Shown piece by piece: positions 1-8,863 of a DNA stretch of 64,000 bases. The stretch covers positions 372,001 through 436,000 of the forward strand of contig CAVSAT010000002.1 of the NCBI GenBank assembly GCA_963726005.1, in the 5' to 3' direction. The notes below the pieces were generated by a model, which made no database searches, was not told where the DNA came from, and saw only the letters and a list, made by a program, of their open reading frames with translations. Source of the DNA: Bog-473 sp963726005. GTDB lineage: Bacteria; Actinomycetota; Acidimicrobiia; Acidimicrobiales; RAAP-2. Each line of letters opens with the position of its first letter. Within the stretch, counting starts at the first letter, position 1. A program made the translations under genes and the position numbers.

Positions 1-830
1 CCGCACGACGGGCAGGCGATGAGGTCGAGGCCCTTGCGCTCACGCAGCCCGAGCGACTCGAGCAGCTGGCGTCCGGCTCGTGCCTCCTCGACCGGATCGG
101 CGGTGAGCGAGAACCGGATGGTGTCGCCGATTCCCTCGGCGAGCAGGGCCCCGATGCCGGCGGTGCCCTTCACCAACCCGGCGGGCGGCGGTCCCGCTTC
201 GGTCACACCGAGATGGAGGGGGTGGTCGAAGGCCTCCGCGGCGAGCCGGTACGCCGCGATCATGAGGGCGACCGACGAGGCCTTGACCGAGATCTTGACG
301 TCGCTGAAGCCGACCTCCTCGAAGAGGGCCAGCTCGTTGCGGGCGGACTCCACGAGCGCCTCGGGGGTGGCACCGCCGTACTTCTTGTAGAGGTCGGGGT
401 GCAGCGACCCCGCGTTGACCCCGATGCGGATCGGCACGCCGCGGTCGCGGGCCTCGGCCGCCACCTGCTTGATCTCGGCCTCCTTGCGCAGGTTGCCCGG
501 GTTCAGCCGCAGACCCTGCACGCCGGCCTCGAGCGCAGCGAGTGCCATCTCGTGGTGGAAGTGGATGTCGGCCACGATCGGCACCGGGGAGCGCGGCACG
601 ATGTGGGCCAGGCCCTCCGCGGCCGCCTCCTCGTTGCAGGTGCAGCGCACGATGTCCGCGCCCGCCGCCGCCAGTGCGTAGATCTGCGCCAGGGTCCCGT
701 CGACGTCCGCCGTCTTGGTCGTCGTCATCGATTGCACGCTGATCGGCGCGCCGTCGCCGATGGCTACGCCGCCGAGCGTGATGCGGCGGGTCGGCCGGCG
801 GGGCGACAGCAGGGAGGAGGACAGCTCCAC
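1..830 (-). CDS. ispG: 4-hydroxy-3-methylbut-2-en-1-yl diphosphate synthase IspG (C-terminus cut by window edge)
   Basis: IspG converts 2-C-methyl-erythritol 2,4-cyclodiphosphate to HMBPP, the penultimate step of the MEP isoprenoid pathway, with a [4Fe-4S] cluster. About 276 residues are visible, against roughly 370-390 for the family. The N-terminal TIM-barrel hallmarks are present (RRITLGGVAIG, ISVQSMTTTKT, ADIHFHHEMAL, LRLNPGN), and the last visible residues are CPSCG, which carries the first two cluster cysteines. The third cysteine and the C-terminal domain lie beyond position 1. The start is a GTG at 828-830, five bases after the stop of the RseP gene, so the gene is the distal member of the rpsB-dxr operon. 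The clustering with dxr places two MEP-pathway genes together. Confidence 0.95.
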   Translation of the reverse strand, partial: MELSSSLLSPRRPTRRITLGGVAIGDGAPISVQSMTTTKTADVDGTLAQIYALAAAGADIVRCTCNEEAAAEGLAHIVPRSPVPIVADIHFHHEMALAALEAGVQGLRLNPGNLRKEAEIKQVAAEARDRGVPIRIGVNAGSLHPDLYKKYGGATPEALVESARNELALFEEVGFSDVKISVKASSVALMIAAYRLAAEAFDHPLHLGVTEAGPPPAGLVKGTAGIGALLAEGIGDTIRFSLTADPVEEARAGRQLLESLGLRERKGLDLIACPSC

Positions 831-834
831 GGCG

Positions 835-2136
835 TCAGTGCGGGATCTGCAAGGGGTGGGTGATGTCGAGATAGATGCCGGCGAAGACGAACAGGGCCAG
901 GAACGAGATGAAGATGGCGGCCACCGGGAACAGCTTGGTGATGTCGGCCCGGTAGTAGGGCTGGCCCTTCTTCGTGCGGACCCACTCGTAGGCGGCGATG
1001 GCGACGTGCCCGCCGTCGAGCGGGATCATCGGCAGCATGTTCAGGATCCCGAACACGATGTTGATCGCGATGAGCAGCATCAGGACCGAGGCCAGGCCCG
1101 CCTGTTCGGATTGCGCACCGAGGTTGGCGATGCCGACGATGGAGACGGGCCGCGGCGCCGAGCCGGGGTTGTTCACCGCGGACTGGGCTGCCTTGGGGCT
1201 GGTGACCTGGTGCAGAACCGACGTCAGCCCGTGGGGCGAGAACGTCTGCGCAATGCCCGTCACCTCCTGGTCGGTCACCTGCCACATCGTGGTGAAGGAA
1301 TTGCCCACCGCCGACAACAGCCCGACCGGCGCCGTGGCCTGCTTGATCTCGACACCGAGGTAGCCCCGGTTCCCCAGCGGCTGCCCGCCGACCGTGATGC
1401 CCTTCCCGTTGGCGGGCGTCGCCGTCACGTGGATCAGCCGCCCGCCGCGCTCCACCCCGAGAACGAGCGGCGTGCCGGCTGAGCGCTTCACGATGTCGGT
1501 CATCGCCGTCGGGCTGCTGAAGGTCTTGCCGTTGATGGAGACGATGGTGTCCCCGGGCTTGATCCCGGCCAGCGCGGCCGGCGTCTGCGTCCCCTTCCAG
1601 TGTTCGACCGCGGCAACCGAGTAGTTGTTCGTCGCCTTCCCGAAGCTGAGGACCAGGATCAGCGCCAGGACGAAGGCGATCAGGAAGTGCATGGCCGAGC
1701 CCGCCGACGCCACGATGATCCTCTGGTGGAACGGCTGCTGGCGGTAGGCCCGGGGCTCGTCCTCGGGCGCCACGTCCTCGGTGGAGGTGAACCCGGTGAT
1801 GCGCACGTACCCGCCCGCGGGGATCGCCTTGACGCCGTACTCGGTTTCGCCCCGCCGCACCGACCACAGCCGGGGCCCGAAGCCGACGAAGTACTCGGTC
1901 ACCTTCATCCCGGCCCGCTTGGCCGTCACGAAGTGGCCCAACTCGTGCAGCATCACGATCGCGATGAGGATGGCGATGAAGAGCAACAGGTAGCCCCAGC
2001 CGAGGGCGATGAACGCCACCGAGGCGAAGGCCACGGCGACCAGGAGCTGGACGACGCGGACCGGGCTGCCGCCCGGAACGGGATCGGCCCCGAGGGGCGG
2101 TTCCGCCGCCCGCGCCTCCTGGTCGGTAAGGGTCAT
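835..2136 (-). CDS. rseP: RseP/Rip1-type site-2 intramembrane zinc metalloprotease
   Basis: Membrane protease of family M50 that cleaves transmembrane substrates, typically anti-sigma factors, within the bilayer. The 433-residue product has a hydrophobic segment from about residue 28, the zinc-binding HELGH at residues 64-68, an F(V)GFGPRLW stretch after it, a PDZ domain around residues 180-270 (GIKPGDTIVSINGK), and the C-terminal NMLPMIPLDGGH motif whose Asp is the third zinc ligand. The start is the ATG at 2134-2136, because sequence further upstream overlaps dxr and is low-complexity. It lies 13 bases from dxr and 4 bases from ispG. The actinobacterial homologue is Rip1. No candidate anti-sigma substrate is encoded in the window. 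Confidence 0.93.
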   Translation of the reverse strand: MTLTDQEARAAEPPLGADPVPGGSPVRVVQLLVAVAFASVAFIALGWGYLLLFIAILIAIVMLHELGHFVTAKRAGMKVTEYFVGFGPRLWSVRRGETEYGVKAIPAGGYVRITGFTSTEDVAPEDEPRAYRQQPFHQRIIVASAGSAMHFLIAFVLALILVLSFGKATNNYSVAAVEHWKGTQTPAALAGIKPGDTIVSINGKTFSSPTAMTDIVKRSAGTPLVLGVERGGRLIHVTATPANGKGITVGGQPLGNRGYLGVEIKQATAPVGLLSAVGNSFTTMWQVTDQEVTGIAQTFSPHGLTSVLHQVTSPKAAQSAVNNPGSAPRPVSIVGIANLGAQSEQAGLASVLMLLIAINIVFGILNMLPMIPLDGGHVAIAAYEWVRTKKGQPYYRADITKLFPVAAIFISFLALFVFAGIYLDITHPLQIPH

Positions 2137-2149
2137 GGCTCTTCCAACG

Positions 2150-3319
2150 CTACCGTCCGACCCCACCCGGTGAACGGCGGGCCACGATGTCCCGTGCCCG
2201 CGCCCGGGCCTGTCCGTCCGCCGCCAACACCCCTTCCACCTGGTCGACGTGATCGTCGACCCAGGCCTCGAGCGTCTCGGCCACCACGTCCGCGATCGCA
2301 CTCCACACGAGCGCGCCGTCGAGGAACGCCTCGACCGCCACCTCGTTGGCCGCACTCAGCCAGGCCGGGGCCGAGCCTCCCTGACGTCCGGCGGCGTAGG
2401 CCAGGTCGATGCACCGGAAGACCGACCGGTCCGGGGGTTCAAAAGTGAGGCTCAGCGGGCGCGACCAGTCGAGCGCTCCGAAGGGCGCCGCGGCGCGGTC
2501 GGGCCAGCCGAGGGCGTAGCCGATGGGGAGGCGCATGTCGGGCTCGGACAGTTGCGCCAGCGTCGACCCGTCGCGCAACTCCACCATGGAGTGCACGATC
2601 GACTGCGGGTGCACCACGATGTCGATCCGGTCATAGTCGACGCCGAAGAGCTCGTGCGCCTCGATCACTTCGAGGCCCTTGTTCATCAGGGTTGAGGAGT
2701 CGATGGTGATCTTCGGACCCATCGACCATGTCGGATGCGCCAGTGCGTCGGCCACGGTGACCGAGCCCAGCCGCTCTGCGGGCCAGTCCCGGAACGGGCC
2801 ACCCGACGCGGTGAGGAGCAGCCGGGCCACGTCGGTCGTCCCCTGCACCGAGGCAAGGCACTGATGGAGCGCACAGTGCTCCGAGTCCACCGGGACGATC
2901 TCCGCTCCCGGCGTGCGGCGGGCCTTCTGCACCACGGGCGCCCCGGCGATCAGCGACTCCTTGTTGGCGAGGGCGAGGCGCTTGCCCGCCTCGAGCGCCG
3001 CCATGGTCACCGGCAGGCCGGCGAAGCCGACCACCGCGTTCAGCACCACGTCGGCGCCGCGGGCAGCCTCCATCATCCCCTCGGCCCCGACGGCGACCTC
3101 GGTGCCCGCGGGCACGCCGGCGCGCACCTCGTCGTAGAGGTCCGGGGCGCAGATCACGACGACGTCGGGCCCGAACTCGACCGCTTGGGCCACCAGCGCG
3201 GCGGACGAGCGTTGTGCCGCCAGCGCGTGGACCCGGAACCGCTCGGGCTCCCGGCGGATGACGTCGAGAGCCTGGGTGCCGACCGAGCCCGTGGAGCCCA
3301 TCAGGCTGATGGTGCGCAT
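2150..3319 (-). CDS. dxr: 1-deoxy-D-xylulose-5-phosphate reductoisomerase
   Basis: First committed enzyme of the MEP isoprenoid pathway, making MEP from DXP with NADPH. The 389-residue protein begins MRTISLMGSTGSVGTQ, giving the NADPH-binding GSTGSVG loop at residues 8-14. The metal-binding VDSEHCALHQCL follows mid-protein, then GPKITIDSSTLMNKGLE and the C-terminal alpha-helical domain. The ATG at 3317-3319 is chosen because the fold starts immediately there. It is four bases downstream of cdsA, so the two are probably co-translated. With ispG two genes later, it makes this operon a source of isoprenoid precursors. Confidence 0.97.
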   Translation of the reverse strand: MRTISLMGSTGSVGTQALDVIRREPERFRVHALAAQRSSAALVAQAVEFGPDVVVICAPDLYDEVRAGVPAGTEVAVGAEGMMEAARGADVVLNAVVGFAGLPVTMAALEAGKRLALANKESLIAGAPVVQKARRTPGAEIVPVDSEHCALHQCLASVQGTTDVARLLLTASGGPFRDWPAERLGSVTVADALAHPTWSMGPKITIDSSTLMNKGLEVIEAHELFGVDYDRIDIVVHPQSIVHSMVELRDGSTLAQLSEPDMRLPIGYALGWPDRAAAPFGALDWSRPLSLTFEPPDRSVFRCIDLAYAAGRQGGSAPAWLSAANEVAVEAFLDGALVWSAIADVVAETLEAWVDDHVDQVEGVLAADGQARARARDIVARRSPGGVGR

Positions 3320-3323
3320 CAGC

Positions 3324-4850
3324 TCACCCGAGGTGCATCGCCTTGACCACGAAGTACGTGGCGGGAATGACGAAGAGCAACCCGTCGACGCGGTCGAGGA
3401 TGCCACCGTGCCCGGGCAGGAGCCGGCCCATGTCCTTCAGGCCGAGATGTCGCTTGATCATCGACTGGCTCAGGTCGCCGAGCGGCGCCACCACGGCGAC
3501 CACGACTCCGTAGACCGCCGCCTTGCTGATCGTCCACGGGTGGATGAAGTGGACCACCACGACGGAGACGACGATGGCGGCCACGGCGCCGCCGATCAGC
3601 CCCTCCCAGCTCTTGTTGGGACTGATGGATGGGGCCAGCGGGTGGCGGCCCATGGCGGACCCCACGAGGAGGGACGCGACGTCGTCGGCCACCGTCACGA
3701 TGACGGCCGCGAGGATGAAGGCGATCCCGTGGCGGTTGGGGAACAGGTTGGGATTGAGCAAGAGAGCGGCGAAGGACCCGAAGGCGCCCACCCACACGAA
3801 GACGAACACCGTCGAGCTGATCCCCGACACCGGCTCCGCCGCCGGCTCGACCCGGGCCAGGTACCAGATGAAGGAGCCCGCGACGAGCAGCACGAGCACA
3901 AGCGGGAGCGCGGCGACACCCTTGTTGTACGTCTCGACGAGCAGGGACAGGACGGCCACGAGCCCGAGCAGGGTGGCCGGGTGGTACTGGGCACGCCGGA
4001 AGGCGGCGTACGCCTCGGCCGTGGCGAGCAACACCACGATGCACACGATGACCATGCTGGCCACGGTGCCGGCCGCGAAGCAGATCAGCGCGGCGATGCC
4101 GAGCAGCACACCGGAGCCGACCGCCACCCGCATGTCGCGGCCGCCGGTGCCCGCGGTGTTCACGTTCCCGGTGCGCACGTTGGCGCTCCTGGTGGTGCGC
4201 GCGGAGCGTGGCTTCGGCTCGGGCGGCGCGGGCGGGCTGAGGCGTGATGCGGCAGCCACCGAGGCGGCCGCGGTGGCCGGCGACGCGACCTGTGGGGAGA
4301 CGTCGGCCGGCTCGTCGTCGGGCTCGTCCGGTGGCGCCTGTGCCGTGACGGGTTCGGGCTCCCGCACCGCCGGCGGGGGCTCGGGTTCGCTGCCGGGCTC
4401 GGGGGGGATCACCAGCGTGTCGTCGGATTCGAAGTGCCAGGGCTGGCGCTCGACGTCGTAGTCGTCGCGCTGCTCGCCCAGCAGCGCCCCGACGGCCGGC
4501 AGGTCGTCGGACAGCATGGCGGGCTCGAAGATCTCCTCTTGGGCCTCCCAGTCACTCTCCTCCTCGCGCCATGTCGGCGGCGCGACGAGTTGCTCCTCGC
4601 CGGTGCTGCGGTCGAGCACCGCGGGGACCTCGCCGGTCGGTGCGTCGTTCCAGTGCGGGAGCTCGGGGTGCTCGTCGGCCACGGGGCCCGTCACCTCGCG
4701 GACGGTGTCGCCCGCCGGCTCGGCGCCGATGATGCGCACCCGGCCCGAGTGGTAGCTCGGCGGATCCTCTTCGATGCCCTCGGTGCCCGGTTCACCGTGG
4801 GCGGTGGGGGGGCCGTTCACATCTTCGTAGTCGTCGGTGCCGTCGGACAT
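3324..4850 (-). CDS. cdsA: phosphatidate cytidylyltransferase CdsA with long acidic N-terminal extension
   Basis: Makes CDP-diacylglycerol from phosphatidate and CTP at the membrane, the branch point of phospholipid synthesis. The catalytic part starts near residue 240 with successive membrane segments. It ends with the family signature (KRHLGLKDMG, LPGHGGILDRVDG) around residues 465-493. Residues 1-235 are unusual: acidic and Pro/Ala-rich with no predicted fold (many DD, EE, PP and PEP stretches). The family is usually about 260-300 residues, so this 508-residue form is nearly double. The ATG at 4848-4850 lies 14 bases after frr. No internal start after the extension is clearly better, so the extension is probably translated. 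Confidence 0.92.
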   Translation of the reverse strand: MSDGTDDYEDVNGPPTAHGEPGTEGIEEDPPSYHSGRVRIIGAEPAGDTVREVTGPVADEHPELPHWNDAPTGEVPAVLDRSTGEEQLVAPPTWREEESDWEAQEEIFEPAMLSDDLPAVGALLGEQRDDYDVERQPWHFESDDTLVIPPEPGSEPEPPPAVREPEPVTAQAPPDEPDDEPADVSPQVASPATAAASVAAASRLSPPAPPEPKPRSARTTRSANVRTGNVNTAGTGGRDMRVAVGSGVLLGIAALICFAAGTVASMVIVCIVVLLATAEAYAAFRRAQYHPATLLGLVAVLSLLVETYNKGVAALPLVLVLLVAGSFIWYLARVEPAAEPVSGISSTVFVFVWVGAFGSFAALLLNPNLFPNRHGIAFILAAVIVTVADDVASLLVGSAMGRHPLAPSISPNKSWEGLIGGAVAAIVVSVVVVHFIHPWTISKAAVYGVVVAVVAPLGDLSQSMIKRHLGLKDMGRLLPGHGGILDRVDGLLFVIPATYFVVKAMHLG

Positions 4851-4864
4851 TGGCGTGTCGTTCC

Positions 4865-5434
4865 TCAGACCTGTAACAGCTCTTGCTCTTTGTGCGAGAG
4901 CAACTGGTCGATCAGCGCGACCTGTTCGTGGGTGATCTTCTCGAGCTCCTTCTCGACCCGCTCGAGCTGGTCGGTCGAGAGCTCCCCGTCCTTCTGCAGC
5001 TGCTCGAGCTCATGGCGTCCGCCGCGGCGCAGGTTGCGCACCGCCACCCTCCCCTCCTCTGCCTTGTGCCGCACGACCTTGACCAGCTCCTTCCGGCGCT
5101 CCTCGGTCAAGGGGGGGAAGGCCAGTCGGATCACGGTGCCGTCGTTGGTCGGATTGATGCCGAGGTCTGACGCCATGATGGCCTTCTCGATCGCGGCCAG
5201 CGAGCCCTTGTCGTAGGGCGAGATGACCAACAGCATGGCGTCGGGCACGCTGAACCCGGCCAGCTGCCGGAGCGCCGTGGGGGTCCCGTAGTAGTCCACC
5301 ATCAGCGTCTCGATCAACGCGGACGAGGCACGTCCCGTGCGCACGTTGCCCATCTCGTGACGTACGTGGTCGATGGCCTTGCTCATCTTCTCCCTGGTGT
5401 CGTCCTTGACCAGGGCGCCGAGGTCATCGTCCAT
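4865..5434 (-). CDS. frr: ribosome recycling factor
   Basis: RRF splits the post-termination ribosome together with EF-G. The 189-residue product matches the family length (about 185). It carries the conserved GRASSALIETLMVDYYG segment and the C-terminal helical stretch ending KEQELLQV. The ATG at 5432-5434 overlaps the TGA of pyrH (TGATG), indicating translational coupling. A TTG one codon upstream is less likely. The pyrH-frr adjacency is conserved across bacteria. Confidence 0.97.
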   Translation of the reverse strand: MDDDLGALVKDDTREKMSKAIDHVRHEMGNVRTGRASSALIETLMVDYYGTPTALRQLAGFSVPDAMLLVISPYDKGSLAAIEKAIMASDLGINPTNDGTVIRLAFPPLTEERRKELVKVVRHKAEEGRVAVRNLRRGGRHELEQLQKDGELSTDQLERVEKELEKITHEQVALIDQLLSHKEQELLQV

Positions 5435-6153
5435 CAACGGACCAGCGTACCGATCTGCTCGCCACTGAGCGCACGAGGGATGTTCCCGGGGATCATGAGG
5501 TCGAAAACCCGGATGGGCAGGTTGTTGTCCTTGCAGAAGGTGATGGCGGTGAGGTCCATGACCCGCAGGTCCCGGTTGATGACCTCCATGAAGGAGATCT
5601 CGTCGTAGCGGGTGGCGGTCGGGTCGAGCTTCGGATCGGCGCTGTAGACGCCGTCCACACCCGAATGGGTGCCCTTGCAGAGCAGCTCAGCCCCGATCTC
5701 GGCCGCCCGGAGGGCAGCCGGGGTGTCGGTCGTGAAGAACGGGTTCCCCATGCCGGCGGCGAAGATCACGATGCGGCCCTTCTCGAGGTGCCGAATGGCC
5801 CGGCGCCGGATGTAGGGCTCGGCCACCTCCGCCATGGAGAGGGCGCTCAAGACCCGGGTGGGCTGGTCCTGCTGCTCGAGCGCGTCCTGGAGCGCCAGCG
5901 CGTTGATCACGGTTCCGAGCATCCCCATCGTGTCGGAGGTCGCGCGGTCCATGCCGCCGCTCTCCCCGGTCGTACCACGCCAGATGTTGCCGCCGCCGAC
6001 CACGACGGCGAGCTCGAGCCCGCCACCCTCCATGGCACGCGCCATCTCCTTGGCCATGCGCTCGACGGTCGCGGCGTCGATGGTCTCGTCGGACGCGGCG
6101 GAGGCAAGGGCCTCCCCCGACATCTTGAGGACGATGCGGCGCGGTTCTCCCAC
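5434..6153 (-). CDS. pyrH: UMP kinase
   Basis: Phosphorylates UMP to UDP and feeds all pyrimidine nucleotide synthesis. It is a 239-residue amino-acid-kinase-fold protein. Key stretches are RRIVLKMSGEAL near the start, VVVGGGNIWRG, the DRATSDTMGMLGTVINALAL UMP-binding region and TTDTPAALRAAEIGA. The start is a GTG at 6151-6153, 11 bases after the tsf stop. It shares its stop with the frr start by overlap. It sits in the expected place between tsf and frr. Confidence 0.96.
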   Translation of the reverse strand: MGEPRRIVLKMSGEALASAASDETIDAATVERMAKEMARAMEGGGLELAVVVGGGNIWRGTTGESGGMDRATSDTMGMLGTVINALALQDALEQQDQPTRVLSALSMAEVAEPYIRRRAIRHLEKGRIVIFAAGMGNPFFTTDTPAALRAAEIGAELLCKGTHSGVDGVYSADPKLDPTATRYDEISFMEVINRDLRVMDLTAITFCKDNNLPIRVFDLMIPGNIPRALSGEQIGTLVR

Positions 6154-6164
6154 GATCCGGGCGC

Positions 6165-6959
6165 TCAGGCGCCGAAGTAGACCTGCGCGAATGACACGAT
6201 GCGGGCCGAGCCGAGCATGCCGGCGATCGTCTGCTTCTCGTCGCGCACATAGGCCTGGTCGAGCAGCACCCGCTCCTTGTACCACCCGTTCATGCGGCCC
6301 TCGACGATCTTGCCCAGCGCGGCCTCGGGCTTGCCCTCGTTGCGCGAGATCTCCTCCAGCGTGGCGCGCTCGGCCGCGGCGTCGGCCTCGGGCACCTCGT
6401 CGCGGCTGAGATAGGTGGGCCTCGTGAAGGCAATGTGCACCGCGATCTCGTGGGCGAGCTCCTCGGAGCCTCCCTCGAGCACGACGGCTACTGCGTTGAC
6501 GCCGCGGCCCGCCTGCCGGTGCAGGTAGGTGTCGAGCACCTGGCCGGGCTCCGCGACCAGCCGGCGCACCTGCCCCACCGAGATGTTCTCCTTGAGCGTC
6601 GCCCGGAGCCTGTCGATCTCTTCGGCCACCTCGTCGGTGGCGTCCTCGCCCTTGGCCGCCACGAGTGCGGCCAACTCCTCGGCCAGGGCGACGAATTCCT
6701 CCGCCTTGGCGACGAAGTCGGTTTCGCAGCGCAGCTCGACGACGGCGGCCGCGTCGCCGGACCGCGCGACCGCCACCGCGCCCTCCGACGCCTCCCGGTC
6801 GCTCCGCTTGGCCGCGCCGGCGAGGCCCTTCATGCGCAGGAGCTTGGCCGCTTCCTCCATGTCGCCCCCCATCTCCTCGAGGGCGTTCTTGCTGTCGAGC
6901 ATGCCCGCGCCGGTCATCTGGCGCAGCGCGGCGACGTCCTTGGCGCTGTACGAGGCCAC
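6165..6959 (-). CDS. tsf: elongation factor Ts
   Basis: Nucleotide exchange factor for EF-Tu. The 264-residue product starts (M/V)ASYSAKDVAALRQMTGAG with the N-terminal UBA-like domain, followed by the conserved CETDFVAK motif and the core dimerization domain. The GTG at 6957-6959 is preceded by GGAGG about ten bases upstream, a good ribosome binding site. As written, the rpsB frame reads straight into this gene without a stop. A stop two bases before this GTG is found if one inserted base in the rpsB tail is removed, so a separate gene is the better reading. Confidence 0.93.
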   Translation of the reverse strand: MASYSAKDVAALRQMTGAGMLDSKNALEEMGGDMEEAAKLLRMKGLAGAAKRSDREASEGAVAVARSGDAAAVVELRCETDFVAKAEEFVALAEELAALVAAKGEDATDEVAEEIDRLRATLKENISVGQVRRLVAEPGQVLDTYLHRQAGRGVNAVAVVLEGGSEELAHEIAVHIAFTRPTYLSRDEVPEADAAAERATLEEISRNEGKPEAALGKIVEGRMNGWYKERVLLDQAYVRDEKQTIAGMLGSARIVSFAQVYFGA

Positions 6960-6961
6960 GG

Positions 6962-7760
6962 TCAGGCCACCTCCACCGGTTCTGGCGGGCGCGTGCACCC
7001 GGCGGGGCCGCGGCGCAGGGGAGGCGCCGCCCTCCTCGCCCGGGGCGGCCGCGGGCGCAAGCTGGCGCCGGTGCTCGGCGATGAAGCGGCCCTCGGCCAC
7101 GGCGTCGGCGATGACGCGGCACATCAGCGAACCCGAGCGGATGGCGTCGTCGTTGCCAGGGATCACGTAGTCGATCACGTCCGGGTCGCAGTTGGTGTCG
7201 ACGACCGCGACCACGGGAAGCCCCAGCTTGCGCGCCTCGGTGACGGCGATGTGCTCCTTCTTGGTGTCGATCACGAACACCGCATTGGGCAGGCGGTCGA
7301 GGTCGGCGATGCCGCCCAGGTTGCGGCTGAGCTTTTCCAGCTCGCGCGTGTGCTGCAGCGCCTCCCGCTTGGGCATGCCGTCGAAGTCGCCGGCCGCCTG
7401 CATGGCCCGCAACTCCTGCATGCGCTTCACCCGACCCGACACCGTCGCGAAGTTGGTCAGCATGCCGCCGAGCCAGCGCTGGTTGACGTAGGGCATCCCG
7501 CACGCCTGCGCGAACTCGGCCACCGGGCCCTGGGTCTGCTTCTTCGTCCCCACGAAGAGGACCGTGCCACCGTTGGCCACCAGGTCCCGGACGAACGAGT
7601 AGGCGGACTCGATGCCGCCCAGCGTCTTCCGCAGGTCGATGAGATAGATCCCGTTGCGCTCACCCAGGATGAAGCGCTTCATCTTCGGGTTCCATCGCCG
7701 CGTCTGGTGGCCGAAGTGCACCCCGGCTTCCAGAAGCTGTCGCATGGAAACGACGGCCAT
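6962..7760 (-). CDS. rpsB: 30S ribosomal protein S2 (one-base frameshift in the C-terminal tail)
   Basis: Primary binding protein of the small subunit head. The product begins MAVVSMRQLLEAGVHFGHQT and carries RWNPKMKRFI, GTKKQTQ, YVNQRWLGGMLTNF and the PVVAVVDTNCDPD stretch, all typical of S2. The ATG at 7758-7760 has GGAGGA about eight bases upstream. In the given sequence the S2 frame continues into tsf. In the frame shifted by one base the tail ends PPEPVEVA and a TGA at 6962-6964, two bases before the tsf GTG. The 799-base span is 3n+1, consistent with one inserted base around 6970-7030. This is the first gene of the tsf-pyrH-frr-cdsA-dxr-rseP-ispG operon. Confidence 0.92.
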
Positions 7761-7854
7761 AGATACGTCCTCCAGTCGGTTGCTCCCCTGGCGCAGCGCC
7801 GCCGGAAGGCGACGACCGTGGAAGGCGCGCAGGTGATGTTGGTTGGTGTGGCTG

Positions 7855-7871
7855 CCCACCCCTGTGGTGGG
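7855..7871 (-). terminator. short GC hairpin between xerC and rpsB
   Basis: CCCACC (7855-7860) and GGTGGG (7866-7871) form a perfect six-base-pair stem around a five-base loop, 33 bases downstream of the xerC stop and upstream of the rpsB promoter region. No T run follows, so it is at most a weak intrinsic terminator or a boundary element. Confidence 0.35.
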
Positions 7872-7903
7872 CCAAGCCATGTTAGCCGCTCAGTGCACGA
7901 CCC

Positions 7904-8774
7904 TCAGGCCCTGGGGTGGGTGTCCCCGTACACCGAGCGCAGCCGCTCCTTGCTGACGTGCGTGTACACCTGTGTGGTGGCCAGGCTGGAGTGCCCCAGG
8001 AGTTCCTGGACGACCCGCAGGTCCGCACCCCCGTCGAGCAGGTGGGTGGCGTAGGTGTGCCGCAGGGCGTGCGGATGCGTCGGCGAGACGGCGCGCCTGT
8101 CGAGGATGCGCCGCACGTCCCGCGGGCCGAGACGGGTCCCGCGTCGGTTCACGAAGGCCGCCTCGGCCGGCCCGTCCATCTGGTCCCGCCCGTCGTCGAA
8201 CCAGGACCGCAAGGCGTCGGCTGCGGCGTCGTGCACCGGCACCCGGCGCTGCTTGCCCCCCTTGCCGAGCACCGTCACCGTCCGGTGCCGCAGGTCGACG
8301 TCGCCCCGGTCGAGGCCGCACAGCTCGGACACGCGCAGGCCCGCCGCGTACAGCAACTCGAGCACGGCGAGGTCACGGCGGTCCACGGCGGTCTCGGCGC
8401 CGACGTCGAGCAGGGAGTTCATCTCTCCCTTGGACAGCACGCGCGGCAGGCGCCCGCCGCCCGATGGTGCGCGCAGGGTGCGGGTCGGGTCCGAGCCGAG
8501 GCGACCCTGCCGCACCAGCCAGGAGTAGTAGCAGCGCAGTGCCGCCACCTTGCGGGCGATGGTGGCCCGGGCCAGCTTCCGCGTCCCGAGGGAGGCCAGG
8601 TAGCGACGCAGGTGCATGCGATCGACGCCCTCGGGGCTCTCAATCTGGCTGCGCGCCGTCCACGCCGCGAACGCGTCGGACGTCGCTCACGTAGGCCTTC
8701 TGGGTGGCTGCCGCTCGCCCACCCAACCAAGCAGAAAAGCCAGGTAGATCCCAGTCTGGCCGCACGGAATTCAA
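7904..8774 (-). CDS. xerC: tyrosine recombinase XerC-like (one inserted base near 8676)
   Basis: Site-specific recombinase of the XerC/D family, normally resolving chromosome dimers at dif. The C-terminal catalytic domain is complete: Arg in GLRVSELCGL, Lys in GKGGKQRR, HALRHTYATHL (H-x-x-R), His in LLGHSS and the nucleophilic Tyr in YTHVSKERLR. The N-terminal core-binding domain (WDLPGFSAWLGGR) lies in another frame. Removing one base near 8676 joins them as VSDV-(R/D)AFAAWTARSQIES and gives exactly 290 codons. TTG 8772-8774 is preferred because GGAGG lies eight bases upstream; GTG 8763-8765 is the alternative. A xerC next to rpsB is common in bacteria, which supports a housekeeping rather than phage role. 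Confidence 0.88.
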
Positions 8775-8863
8775 CGGTACCGCCTCCACGGAGGGGGACT
8801 TGGGCACTAACGTCGCCCGCGAACCTTCGGGGGGTCCGCTGGGTTCGGGGAAAGGGAGGACCG

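Noticed and set aside
6165..7760. A real S2-EF-Ts fusion protein
   Set aside because: A one-base shift restores a typical S2 tail, a stop and a tsf start with a ribosome binding site. A sequence error is simpler.
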